From NCBI GenBank assembly GCA_947501215.1, contig CANMUS010000001.1, forward strand, positions 62,001-126,000: a stretch of DNA of 64,000 nucleotides. Direction: 5' to 3'. Under the pieces are notes generated by a model. That model was not told where the DNA came from. It did not search any database and was given only the letters and a program-made list of their open reading frames with translations. The stretch comes from an uncultured Erythrobacter sp. Its GTDB lineage: Bacteria > Pseudomonadota > Alphaproteobacteria > Sphingomonadales > Sphingomonadaceae. How positions within the stretch are numbered: the stretch's first letter is position 1; each line of letters opens with the position of its first letter. The position numbers and the translations under genes were made by a program. Shown piece after piece: positions 19,121 through 29,575 of the stretch.

Positions 19121-19774
19121 TCAGTTGGCCTTGCGATACAGCCAAACGATGCCCCAGACAGAAATGACAAGCAGGTACACGATCATCGGTTCCTGCGGCG
19201 GGATCAGGGCGGCGCGTTCGAGCAACCACCAGCATGGTGCGAGTATCGAATAGACATACATGGCGATAATGGCGCCATCGCCGGAAGCGCGTTTCTCGAA
19301 CTCGTCGGCATTGGCGTACCAATAGAAGCTCAGGAGCGGCACGAGCAGCGCGATGGCGGCAACGACGATGAGCGCGACGGTCGGCGAAAGCGATCCGTTG
19401 CTGAAGACGCCGTTCTCACCGTTGGCCAGGCCTGCAATGGAAAGTGTCAGCCCGATAACGCCGCCGAGTACACCGCAGGCGACCAGCACCCAATTCGCGC
19501 GTCTGGTTTTCGCCGATTGCGGTTCGCTGGTCAGAAACGCCGGCTTGAGCCTGACGATACCCCAAGCGCATAAAGCGATCAAAACGATCGCAACCGCCAG
19601 AAGGATGCCGCCGCGCATCGAGAACCCACCCTTTTCGGCGGCGGACATCAGCACGCCGGTGACGAAACCGAGCAGGGCGATGAGGATGAACCCCAGCGTA
19701 CCCACGCCCAGCCAACGGCGAAACGGAGAAGCTTGCTCGCTTGCAGGAGCATCGAAGTCAGTTGAGTTCGTCAT
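19121..19774 (-). CDS. Six-helix membrane protein of unknown function
   Basis: Integral membrane protein of 217 residues with about six hydrophobic helices and short polar loops; an Asn/Gly/Ser-rich loop (ANGENGVFSNGSLS) joins helices 3 and 4. No enzymatic motif is visible. Its first 17 bases overlap the end of the XRE regulator gene, so the two are coupled, an arrangement common for small HTH regulators and the membrane protein they control. Confidence 0.78.
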   Translation of the reverse strand: MTNSTDFDAPASEQASPFRRWLGVGTLGFILIALLGFVTGVLMSAAEKGGFSMRGGILLAVAIVLIALCAWGIVRLKPAFLTSEPQSAKTRRANWVLVACGVLGGVIGLTLSIAGLANGENGVFSNGSLSPTVALIVVAAIALLVPLLSFYWYANADEFEKRASGDGAIIAMYVYSILAPCWWLLERAALIPPQEPMIVYLLVISVWGIVWLYRKAN

Positions 19775-19955
19775 CGAAGATCTCCTCGATAGGCATGCTG
19801 AAAAGGCGGGCGATGCGGAAGGCGAGGGGAAGCGAAGGATCGTGCTTGCCGGTCTCGATCGCGTTCACGGCCTGGCGCGATACGTCGAGATGCATGCCGA
19901 GCTCGGCCTGGCTCCAATCGCGTTCGGCGCGAAGGACCTTGAGGCGGTTCTTCAT
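19758..19955 (-). CDS. Small XRE-family transcriptional regulator
   Basis: A 65-residue helix-turn-helix protein consisting of little more than the Cro/CI-type domain: MKNRLKVLRAERDWSQAELG, then VSRQAVNAIETGKHDPSLPL, the canonical recognition region, and a short acidic tail. The start at 19955 is chosen over one six codons upstream because GGAG lies 8 bases before it. The gene overlaps the membrane-protein gene. Regulators of this size (YozG/ImmR-like minimal XRE) often control their own operon. Confidence 0.88.
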   Translation of the reverse strand: MKNRLKVLRAERDWSQAELGMHLDVSRQAVNAIETGKHDPSLPLAFRIARLFSMPIEEIFDDELN

Positions 19956-19969
19956 ACAATCTGCTCCAT

Positions 19970-20104
19970 TCATGCAGTCCCCCGGATAGGGGCCCAGGCA
20001 TTGCCTGCGAAGAAAGCTGCGACGTAAGAAGGCAGGTCGACCAGCGTCGCGAAATTGTGGCTTCGGGTTTGCTTATCGCGCTTGGTCTTAGGTGGGTTGG
20101 TCAT
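19970..20104 (-). CDS. Possible 44-residue small protein
   Basis: Short open frame starting MTNPPKTKRDKQTRSHNF, with a purine-rich GAAGAGAG ribosome-binding sequence upstream. The N-terminal half is basic; the C-terminal half has a short hydrophobic stretch (LVDLPSYVAAFFAG). It ends 14 bases before the XRE regulator and would be the first gene of that operon. Coding potential is suggested by position and ribosome-binding site only; no family recognised. Confidence 0.35.
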   Translation of the reverse strand: MTNPPKTKRDKQTRSHNFATLVDLPSYVAAFFAGNAWAPIRGTA

Positions 20105-20171
20105 GAGAACTCTCTTCGCAAGGTCGCCGGAGCGGCGCGTAGGGCACGCTGCCCCGGCGGTAAGTTTTCGC

Positions 20172-20489
20172 TCAGGCGTCGGAATCGACGTCGAGGGCTG
20201 CGAAGCGATCTCCGCGGGCGGCGGCGATGGCGAGGCGGATTTCGACATTTGCAGCCTCGCGTAGTTCGGCGCGGCACTGCTTTTCCGCGGCCATCACCGT
20301 CAACCCCTTGCCACCGTCGGCGCAGGCCTTGCGGATGGCACGTTCGACCCGGCTTTCGAGGCGATTTTGGTCTTTCGCCGAGGCGAGGTCGAGATCGGTC
20401 GTCTCTACGGCGATCGAAGGAATGTCGCTCGCGATGACCTGAGCAGGCAGGATGGCCAGGGTGGCGGCAATCAGTACGGTCTTTTTCAT
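20172..20489 (-). CDS. UrcA family protein
   Basis: Secreted 105-residue protein of the UrcA family, widespread in Sphingomonadales and Caulobacterales. Signal peptide (MKKTVLIAATLAILPAQVIA), then the family core VETTDLDLASAKDQNRLESR with its DLDL motif, and two cysteines (KACADGG and EKQCRAE) that probably form the conserved disulphide. Function is unknown. It has a strong-looking promoter with two palindromes, described separately. Confidence 0.88.
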   Translation of the reverse strand: MKKTVLIAATLAILPAQVIASDIPSIAVETTDLDLASAKDQNRLESRVERAIRKACADGGKGLTVMAAEKQCRAELREAANVEIRLAIAAARGDRFAALDVDSDA

Positions 20490-20540
20490 GTGTTATCTCC
20501 AGATGGATATTCGGTCCAGTGGTAGGTCAACCTTCCGTTG

Positions 20541-20598
20541 TGTCAGGTTGTGCTGACTATATGTCGTGATTCACTGACCATGTCAACAAAACCTGACA
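20541..20598 (-). promoter_or_regulatory. urcA promoter with two TGTCA-N8-TGAC palindromes
   Basis: On the minus strand TTGACA (20586-20581) and CATATA (20563-20558) are separated by 17 bases, a good housekeeping promoter for urcA. One palindrome, TGTCA-N8-TGACA (20581-20598), covers the -35 box; a second, TGTCA-N8-TGAC (20541-20557), lies just downstream of the -10. Their centres are about 40 bp apart. This is a typical arrangement for repression by a dimeric regulator, which is not identified. Confidence 0.6.
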
Positions 20599-20681
20599 AA
20601 AAGTTTTGATGACCTGTCATTCGCTTTGCGTGAGCCTTGCGGCATTGACGCGTTTTCGCCCTTGCGCCATTGCGCCGCTCC

Positions 20682-21581
20682 ATGGACCGAAACCCGCGTA
20701 AATCCTTCCAGGGCATGATCCTTGCGCTGCACGATTTCTGGAGCGCGCATGGTTGCCTGATTCTCCAGCCCTACGACATGCGCATGGGGGCGGGGACCTT
20801 CCACACCGCCACCACCCTGCGCGCGCTGGGGCCGGAGCCGTGGAATGCAGCTTTCGTGCAGCCCTGCCGCCGGCCGACCGATGGCCGCTATGGCGAGAAC
20901 CCGAACCGGCTGCAGCATTACTACCAGTACCAGGTGATCCTGAAGCCGAGCCCGCCCGACATCCAGGGCCTCTACCTCGAAAGCCTGCGCATCATCGGCA
21001 TCGATCCGCTGAAGCACGACATCCGCTTCGTTGAAGACGACTGGGAAAGCCCGACGCTGGGCGCATGGGGCCTTGGTTGGGAAGTCTGGTGCGACGGGAT
21101 GGAGGTCACCCAGTTCACCTATTTCCAGCAGATGGGGGGGGTCGACTGCAAGCCCGTCGCGGGCGAGCTGACCTACGGGCTCGAACGTCTCGCCATGTAT
21201 ATTCAGGGCGTCGACAACGTCTACGATCTCGACTTCAACGGCCAGGGCGTTTCGTATGGCGACGTGTTCCTCGAGAACGAGAAGCAGATGTCGAAATGGA
21301 ACTTCGAGGTCGCCGAGACCGACGCGCTATTCGACCTGTTCAACAAGGCCGAGGCGGAGTGCAAGAACGCGCTTGCCAATGAAGTGCCCATCGCGGCGTA
21401 TGAGCAGGCGGTCGAGGCCAGCCACATTTTCAACCTGCTGCAGGCACGCGGCGTGATCAGCGTGCAGGAACGCGCCAGCTACATGGGCCGGGTGCGCGAT
21501 CTCGCGCGTGGCAGCTGCGAGGCGCATATGGCAAAGGAAACGCCCGCGTGGGCCGAGAAATATCCGGAGTGGTCGAAATGA
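20682..21581 (+). CDS. glyQ: Glycyl-tRNA synthetase alpha subunit
   Basis: Catalytic subunit of the bacterial alpha2beta2 GlyRS, 299 residues. Class II core motifs: [40 protein letters not shown] (motif 2 region) and [14 protein letters not shown] (motif 3). ATG at 20682 is preferred to a TTG 12 bases earlier; no convincing ribosome-binding site is visible. The stop overlaps the glyS start as ATGA, fitting equimolar synthesis of the two subunits. Confidence 0.97.
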   Translation: MDRNPRKSFQGMILALHDFWSAHGCLILQPYDMRMGAGTFHTATTLRALGPEPWNAAFVQPCRRPTDGRYGENPNRLQHYYQYQVILKPSPPDIQGLYLESLRIIGIDPLKHDIRFVEDDWESPTLGAWGLGWEVWCDGMEVTQFTYFQQMGGVDCKPVAGELTYGLERLAMYIQGVDNVYDLDFNGQGVSYGDVFLENEKQMSKWNFEVAETDALFDLFNKAEAECKNALANEVPIAAYEQAVEASHIFNLLQARGVISVQERASYMGRVRDLARGSCEAHMAKETPAWAEKYPEWSK

Positions 21582-23998
21582 GCGGCTCCGACTTCCTCCT
21601 CGAACTGCGCAGCGAAGAAATTCCGGCCCGCATGCAGGCCGGTGCGCGCGCCGAACTCGAAAAGCTGTTCCGTCGCGAAATGGAAGCGGCCGGTGTCGAG
21701 GCTGGCGAGATCACCGTCTGGTCGACCCCGCGCCGCCTTGCACTGATTTCGCGCGGGCTTCCGGAAGCGACCGAAGCGGTCAGCGAGGAGCTGAAAGGCC
21801 CTCCGGTCGGCGCGCCCGATCAGGCGCTCGACGGGTTCTGCCGCAAGGCGGGGGTCGAGAAAGGCGACCTCGAAGTCCGCGAGGTGAAGGGCCGCGAGAC
21901 CTATTTCGCCGTGAAGAATATTCCCGGCCGCGCGACGAAGGACCTGCTCGCCGAAGCAATTCCCGCGATCATCCGCGACTTCAGCTGGCCCAAGTCGATG
22001 CGCTGGGGGGCTGCCTCGATCAGCACCGAGAGCCTTCGCTGGGTCCGCCCGCTGTCGGGCATCGTCGCGCTGCTGGGTGACGAGGTGGTCGAATGCGAGG
22101 TGCATGGCGTAACCTCCGGTGCGGTCACGCTGGGCCACCGCTTCCATCACTCGGGCGACATCACCATAGGCAATGCGGACGATTACGCGCTGAAGCTGCG
22201 CGCCGGTCACGTCATCGTCGATCACGAGGAACGGCAGAACATGATCCGCTCGGGCGCCGCCAAGGTGGCGAGTGAAGCCGGACTCAAACTGGTCGAGGAC
22301 GAAGGACTGGTGATCGAGAACGCCGGACTCACCGAATGGCCCGTCCCGCTGCTCGGCCGGTTCGAGGAGGATTTCCTCGAAGTCCCGCCCGAGACGATCC
22401 AGCTCACCGCGCGAGTGAACCAGAAGTATTTCGTCTGCGAGGATGCGCAGGGCGAGCTCGCCAATGCCTTCATCTGCACTGCCAATATCGAGGCGGAAGA
22501 CGGCGGCGCGCGGGTGGTCGACGGCAACCGCAAGGTCCTCGCCGCGCGCCTGTCCGACGCGCGCTTCTTCTGGGACGTCGACCGCAAGAAGACCCTCGCC
22601 GAGCACGCCAGGGGGCTTGAGCGCATCACCTTCCACGAGAAGCTGGGCACCGTCGCCGACAAGGTGGAGCGTGTGTCCAAGCTAGCAAGGTGGTTGGTCG
22701 AGGAAGGGATAGTAAAACCCACTTCCGTTCGCCCTGAGCCTGTCGAAGTGCCGTCCTTCACTTCGAACACTGGACCAGAAGTAAAGAACGGGGCGTCGAC
22801 AAGCTCAGCCCAAACGGTTGAGGAATTGGCCGACATGGCCGAACAGGCCGCACGCCTCGCCAAGGCCGACCTCGTCACCGAAATGGTCGGTGAATTTCCC
22901 GAGCTGCAGGGCCTGATGGGCGGCTACTACGCCCGCGCCGAGGGACTGCCCGATGCTGTCGCCGACGCGATCCGCGATCACTACAAGCCGGTCGGGCAGG
23001 GCGATGAAGTGCCGACTGCTCCGGTGACGGTGGCGGTGAGCTTGGCAGACAAGCTGGACACGCTAGTCGGGTTCTTCTTCAATCAGGATCGACCCACGGG
23101 CTCAAAAGATCCGTTTGCTCTCCGTCGCGCTGCCCTCGGTGTGATTTCAACTCTGATAGAGAATGATAGCCGCGCAAAGCTTCTCCCCATCGTTATGCAC
23201 GCGGGTGCTCCATTCATTGCTTATCGAATGGATCGGATAAGCAAGGATTTCCGTGACCGCATATTAGATCATTATAAGTCCGATGACCCAAGCCTGGACG
23301 ACATTCGAAGGCTTAGTGCTTGGCGCGATGAAATGTCCGACGACGAGGGCTTCGAGATTCTTACCCTTGGTGCTTACCAGTCGTTCGTCGGTCCATTACT
23401 CGATTTCTTCGCCGACCGCCTCAAAGTCCAGCAACGCGAAGCAGGCGTGCGCCATGACCTCATCGATGCGGTCTTCGCACTCGGCGGAGAGGACGATCTC
23501 GTCCGCCTGCTCGCCCGCGTGAAGGCGCTCCAGTCTTTCATGGAAACCGAAGACGGCGCCAACCTGCTCGCCGGATACAAGCGCGCGGCCAATATTCTCA
23601 AGAAGGAAGACTGGCACGGCGCGGAAGGGGAAATACCGCGCACCGGCGAGGAAGACCCGCTGGCGCTGGTCGACGATCCCGACATGAAGGCGGTGATCGA
23701 CGCGAAAATGTCCGAGCGTCACGCGAGGGAGCTTTCCTACACGCCCGAGCCGGCCGAAAAGGCGCTGATGGATGCGCTCGACACTTCGGAACCGGCTGCT
23801 TCGCGAGCCATTGCAGCGGAGGACTTCGGCGCGGCGATGGCAGCGCTGGCCAGTCTGCGCGGTCCGATCGACCGTTTCTTCGAAGAAGTGACGGTAAATG
23901 CGGATGAAGAAAACAAGCGAGCACACCGGCTCGACCTGCTTGCAGCTTTTCGTGCTGCAGTGCACAAAGTCGCGGATTTCTCTCGTATCGAGGGATGA
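21578..23998 (+). CDS. glyS: Glycyl-tRNA synthetase beta subunit, with an internal palindromic repeat
   Basis: tRNA-binding subunit of GlyRS, 806 residues, longer than the usual 690-750. N-terminal [15 protein letters not shown] and the [15 protein letters not shown] region are typical, as is the HD-like part with [14 protein letters not shown]. Two oddities: residues about 383-413 are encoded by a 93-bp repeat element inserted in frame, and codons around 23100-23400 are markedly AT-richer than the rest. The C-terminal anticodon-binding region ([21 protein letters not shown]) is intact, so the protein should be functional. Confidence 0.95.
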   Translation: MSGSDFLLELRSEEIPARMQAGARAELEKLFRREMEAAGVEAGEITVWSTPRRLALISRGLPEATEAVSEELKGPPVGAPDQALDGFCRKAGVEKGDLEVREVKGRETYFAVKNIPGRATKDLLAEAIPAIIRDFSWPKSMRWGAASISTESLRWVRPLSGIVALLGDEVVECEVHGVTSGAVTLGHRFHHSGDITIGNADDYALKLRAGHVIVDHEERQNMIRSGAAKVASEAGLKLVEDEGLVIENAGLTEWPVPLLGRFEEDFLEVPPETIQLTARVNQKYFVCEDAQGELANAFICTANIEAEDGGARVVDGNRKVLAARLSDARFFWDVDRKKTLAEHARGLERITFHEKLGTVADKVERVSKLARWLVEEGIVKPTSVRPEPVEVPSFTSNTGPEVKNGASTSSAQTVEELADMAEQAARLAKADLVTEMVGEFPELQGLMGGYYARAEGLPDAVADAIRDHYKPVGQGDEVPTAPVTVAVSLADKLDTLVGFFFNQDRPTGSKDPFALRRAALGVISTLIENDSRAKLLPIVMHAGAPFIAYRMDRISKDFRDRILDHYKSDDPSLDDIRRLSAWRDEMSDDEGFEILTLGAYQSFVGPLLDFFADRLKVQQREAGVRHDLIDAVFALGGEDDLVRLLARVKALQSFMETEDGANLLAGYKRAANILKKEDWHGAEGEIPRTGEEDPLALVDDPDMKAVIDAKMSERHARELSYTPEPAEKALMDALDTSEPAASRAIAAEDFGAAMAALASLRGPIDRFFEEVTVNADEENKRAHRLDLLAAFRAAVHKVADFSRIEG
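22725..22817. repeat. Palindromic repeat element inside glyS
   Basis: Imperfect terminal inverted repeats: the left end CCGTTCGCCCTGAGCCTGTC matches the reverse complement of the right end (CCGTTTGGGCTGAGCTTGTC) in 16 of 20 positions. Total 93 bp, an exact multiple of three. In the glyS frame it encodes a Pro/Ser/Thr-rich stretch containing VRPEPVE and STSSAQT, the peptide signature of the widespread CTGAGC-TGTCGA repeats found in many proteobacteria. A sister element lies at 58060-58151. Confidence 0.8.
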
Positions 23999-24058
23999 AC
24001 ATTTTCCCCAATGGACTGTGTAACATGCGGTCCATGTCTCAGTTTGACGGGCGGTAAC

Positions 24059-26730
<2,672 letters not shown>

Positions 26731-26734
<4 letters not shown>

Positions 26735-27489
26735 TCCTTCCAGCCGGTTAGCGTCAGAATCTCGAAGGTTTCGACGACGCGGCCCTTGGCATTGGCGGAG
26801 CGCAGGAAGGCGGCCCGCGCTCGCTCCAGTGCCGCCTTGCCCAGCGGCGGTGCCGGACTGGCAAGCGAACTGCCGAGACCCTGGTCGCGCAGGTCGGAGA
26901 CCAAGCGGTCGAGGTTGCCATAGGACACGCTCAGCGAGCGTCCATCGACCACCTGCCGCCGGAACAGCGCGCGCTGGAGCAAGGCGGAGGCCGCAGCGTT
27001 GTCGATCAGCGGATGCATCCGGGCCGCCGGCCGGTCCGGCTCGCTGGCGATCATGGCGGTCCGCAGAGCGGCGAGGCTTCCGGCCCCGACCACGCTGGCG
27101 ATCAGGATGCCGCCATCATTCAGCGCGCTGCGAAGATGGAGGAGCGCACCCGGCAGATCGTTCACGCGGTCGAGCGAGGCTAGTGAAACTATGAGGTCGT
27201 AGGGACCGCCGGGCAGGGGCTGCTCCTCGTCCAGCGTTGCGACGTCGGCCTCCTCGACCTCGACGCCGAGCCCACGAAGCGACAGCGCGAGCGTGCCGGT
27301 CCAGTCACCGATCACCAGAGCGCGTGCCGGGGACAGGCGCATGAATTCGAGCCGCTCGAGCACATCCTCGACCATGTCGTGCAGGATATAGCGCGCGGCA
27401 TCGCGCTGCGATTGGCGAACCCGCGCGCGACGCAATCCGGCGATGCGGCGGCGGCGCGAGAAGATGCGGGGCGGGGGCGTGCTGGCCAT
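26731..27489 (-). CDS. SAM-dependent methyltransferase, BioC-like
   Basis: Class I methyltransferase of 252 residues with an Arg-rich N-terminus (FSRRRRIAGLRRARVRQ). The SAM-binding region is degenerate: ALVIGDWTGTLALSL replaces the usual GxGxG, followed by acidic strand ends and YDLIVSLASLDRVNDLPGAL, as in BioC/NDUFAF5-type proteins. NDUFAF5 relatives act in complex I assembly, so that role is as likely as biotin synthesis. ATG 27489 is chosen because upstream codons run antisense into comF. Confidence 0.8.
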
Positions 27490-27543
27490 GACGCGTGCCC
27501 TGCCGTGCTTGCGGGAGGCGCGCAAGACGGGCATCACGTTTCG

Positions 27544-28317
27544 ATGTCGACAAGACGCTTCCTCGCCGAAAGCCTCGCGCCGGTGGTGGACTTCATCTAC
27601 CCGCCGCGGTGTCCGGCATGTGGCGAGAGTGTGGGCGAACAGGGCGGCCTTTGCCACGCCTGTTGGGTTGAGTTGGTCATCCCCTCGGAGCCGAACTGCC
27701 GCCTGTGCCAACGCCCGTTTGGCGAGAATGGCCCGCAGCACGGGGCGATTTGCGCGCCGTGTCACGCCGATCCCCCGGTTCATGACGGGATTTCGGCAGG
27801 AACGCTCTACGGCGAGACGGCGAGAAAGCTGATGCTCGCGCTAAAGCATGGGCGCCGGATAGCGCTCGCCCCGATGTTGGCGCGCCTGATCGCTGCGCGC
27901 ATCCCTGAAATCGAGGCTGGAAAGGTTCGGATCATCGTGCCGGTGCCGCTTCATCGTCAGCGCCTTTGGCAAAGGGGATACAACCAGGCAGCGCTGCTCG
28001 GGCGCCAACTAGAGCAGCTCGGGCATGGTAAGCTTGTTGTCGATGCGCTGGTACGGACGAGACCTACGCCATCGCTCGGCGGACTGGGGGCGAAGGCGCG
28101 CAAGAAGGTCCTCGCCGGGGCTATCGCACTCAATCCCAAGATGAAACCGCAGCTCGATGGGGCAGACGTCCTGCTGGTGGATGACGTTCTGACGAGCGGG
28201 GCGACCTCTTCGACTTGCGTGAAGGTCCTGAAGCGTGCCGGCGCCAGGACCGTTCGGATCGCCTGTTTTGCACGGGTCCTGGAAGAGGCGAAAGACCTGT
28301 CGAGGCGCGCCGCCTAA
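27544..28317 (+). CDS. comF: ComF family phosphoribosyltransferase-like protein
   Basis: Double-zinc-ribbon plus phosphoribosyltransferase fold, 257 residues. Four CxxC pairs lie in the first 75 residues (CPACGE, CHACW, CRLCQ, CAPCH). The PRPP loop is VLLVDDVLTSGATSSTC. ComF proteins help process imported single-stranded DNA in competent bacteria and may act more widely in recombination. Start MSTRRFLAE; the gene is divergent from the methyltransferase with a 54-base gap, an arrangement common in alphaproteobacteria. Confidence 0.92.
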   Translation: MSTRRFLAESLAPVVDFIYPPRCPACGESVGEQGGLCHACWVELVIPSEPNCRLCQRPFGENGPQHGAICAPCHADPPVHDGISAGTLYGETARKLMLALKHGRRIALAPMLARLIAARIPEIEAGKVRIIVPVPLHRQRLWQRGYNQAALLGRQLEQLGHGKLVVDALVRTRPTPSLGGLGAKARKKVLAGAIALNPKMKPQLDGADVLLVDDVLTSGATSSTCVKVLKRAGARTVRIACFARVLEEAKDLSRRAA

Positions 28318-28560
28318 ACGAAACGCCCGGGTCCTTGCGAACCCGGGCGCCACGTGACGAATATTACCGGACCGGTCTTTCGACGGCGGTGCTGCCCCCC
28401 AGCAGGCACCTCGGTCCATCCCTCATCGTTTCCGGATGCGCCGCGAAAACCCTCAACGCGGCAGCGGATCCGGGACCCCCATGAACCTGGCGCTCTAGCG
28501 GCACCGATGCTCCGGTTTGGCGGATCGTCGCGATCCACGTGAGGAATGTTCACCATGCGC
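28315..28560 (-). ncRNA. Candidate structured small RNA
   Basis: The 350-base gap between comF and hisI has no convincing gene on the plus strand. Read on the minus strand it is a chain of hairpins: GGATCG-CGA-CGATCC, a long stem with CCGGAT/ATCCGG and GCCGCG/CGCGGC, GGTGC-C-TGC/GCA-GCACC, and a final perfect 9-bp stem (CGCCCGGGT/ACCCGGGCG, 28327-28352) followed by TTTCGTTT. That ending looks like an intrinsic terminator on the minus strand only. SRP, RNase P and tmRNA signatures are absent. Boundaries are approximate. Confidence 0.4.
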
Positions 28561-28667
28561 GCACCCGATGGAACAGGCATTTTGAAAGCTGCTCGATTTT
28601 GAAACGCATTTGTGGTTATCGTGCAACAAGCCCGTCGCATTTTTACAAGCCGGAAAGGTCCAGCCGC

Positions 28668-29039
28668 GTGTCCGACAGCGATCAGCGTGAAACCAGTCGC
28701 ACCCTCAATCCAAAATACGACGATCGCGGCCTGCTGAGCGCCGTGGTGTTGGATTTGGCGACCAAGGACGTCCTGATGGTCGCCTTCATGAACGCCGAAG
28801 CCCTCGAAGCGACGCTGGAAAGCGGCGAGGCGCATTTTTACTCTCGTTCCCGCGACACCCTCTGGAAGAAGGGCGAGACCTCCGGCAATATCCTGAAGGT
28901 CGATGAAATCCAGGTGGATTGCGACCAGGATGCATTTGTCCTCCACTGCAGCCCCGTCGGGCCGACCTGTCACACTGGCGCTCGTAGCTGCTTCTACAGG
29001 GTGGTGGAGGGGCGAACTCTCCAACCCGTCAAGACTTGA
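28668..29039 (+). CDS. hisI: Phosphoribosyl-AMP cyclohydrolase
   Basis: Third step of histidine synthesis, opening the adenine ring of PR-AMP. The 123-residue stand-alone form shows [38 protein letters not shown] and [12 protein letters not shown], including the Cys and Asp residues that bind zinc and magnesium. The GTG start at 28668 has GGAAAGG 9 bases upstream. No other his gene is nearby. Confidence 0.95.
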   Translation: MSDSDQRETSRTLNPKYDDRGLLSAVVLDLATKDVLMVAFMNAEALEATLESGEAHFYSRSRDTLWKKGETSGNILKVDEIQVDCDQDAFVLHCSPVGPTCHTGARSCFYRVVEGRTLQPVKT

Positions 29040-29055
29040 CGCTTACGTAAACGTT
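29036..29055 (+). promoter_or_regulatory. Possible LiuR-type operator upstream of the MerR gene
   Basis: TTGACG overlapping the hisI stop is followed by TTACGTAAACGT (29043-29054), an ACGT-ACGT core like the operators of MerR-family regulators that control branched-chain and fatty acyl-CoA catabolism. It lies 17 bases before the regulator start, suitable for autoregulation and control of the acyl-CoA dehydrogenase. Assigned by resemblance only. Confidence 0.45.
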
Positions 29056-29071
29056 GGGTAGGGAAGTTGGC

Positions 29072-29530
29072 ATGAACCAGCCGCTTCCCAAAGATGCTCC
29101 GCGCAGCGAAGGCGACCGGCGGCACGCCGGCGCGCACCTCGAACGCCCGGATGCCTTCGACCGTGAGCAGTTCTCGATCTCGGATCTGACCAGCGAGTTC
29201 GGCTGTACCGCCCGCGCCCTGCGCTTTTACGAAGACGAAGGCTTGATCGCGCCGTCACGCGTCGGCCTGACTCGCATCTATTCGAAACGCGACCGTGCAC
29301 GGCTCGCCTGGATCATGCGGGCGAAGAACGTCGGTTTCTCGCTCACCGAAATTCGCGAGATGATCGATTTGTACGATCTCGGCGACGGGCGGGTCGAACA
29401 GCGCCGCGTCACGGTAGAAAAGTGCAAGACCCATGTCGCCAAGCTCAAGGAGCAGCGCGACGACATCGACAGCTCGATCAACGAACTGACCGATTTCATC
29501 GACCAGATCGAGTCGCTCGACCTCGATTGA
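29072..29530 (+). CDS. MerR-family regulator, LiuR/PsrA-like context
   Basis: MerR-type regulator of 152 residues. The winged HTH starts at about residue 33 (FSISDLTSEFGCTARALRFYEDEGLIAPSR) and is followed by the wing RIYSKRDRARLAWI and a C-terminal coiled coil (VEKCKTHVAKLKEQRDDID). There is no C-terminal cysteine cluster typical of metal sensors, so an organic effector such as an acyl-CoA is more likely. The next gene, 45 bases downstream, is an acyl-CoA dehydrogenase and is the obvious target. Confidence 0.88.
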   Translation: MNQPLPKDAPRSEGDRRHAGAHLERPDAFDREQFSISDLTSEFGCTARALRFYEDEGLIAPSRVGLTRIYSKRDRARLAWIMRAKNVGFSLTEIREMIDLYDLGDGRVEQRRVTVEKCKTHVAKLKEQRDDIDSSINELTDFIDQIESLDLD

Positions 29531-29575
29531 CCTAAGGGCCGATTACCCAATTTCACTTCAAGCAAGGACACGCAG

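Noticed and set aside
20170-20690. Lux-box-type operator from ACCTGAC and GTCAGGT
   Set aside because: The half-sites are in the wrong relative order and about 40 bp apart instead of forming a 20-bp dyad. The TGTCA-N8-TGAC reading fits better.
21479-22636. Long open frame of 385 codons on the minus strand inside glyS
   Set aside because: It is the antisense shadow of glyS. In GC-rich genomes with strong third-position bias, such frames are common. It has no recognisable domain, while the plus-strand frame has clear GlyS motifs.
28318-28667. SRP RNA, RNase P RNA or tmRNA in the comF-hisI gap
   Set aside because: The GGAAGG-AGCAGC tetraloop region of SRP RNA, the GAGGAAAGTCC signature of RNase P RNA, and a terminal CCA-type tmRNA acceptor were not found on either strand.
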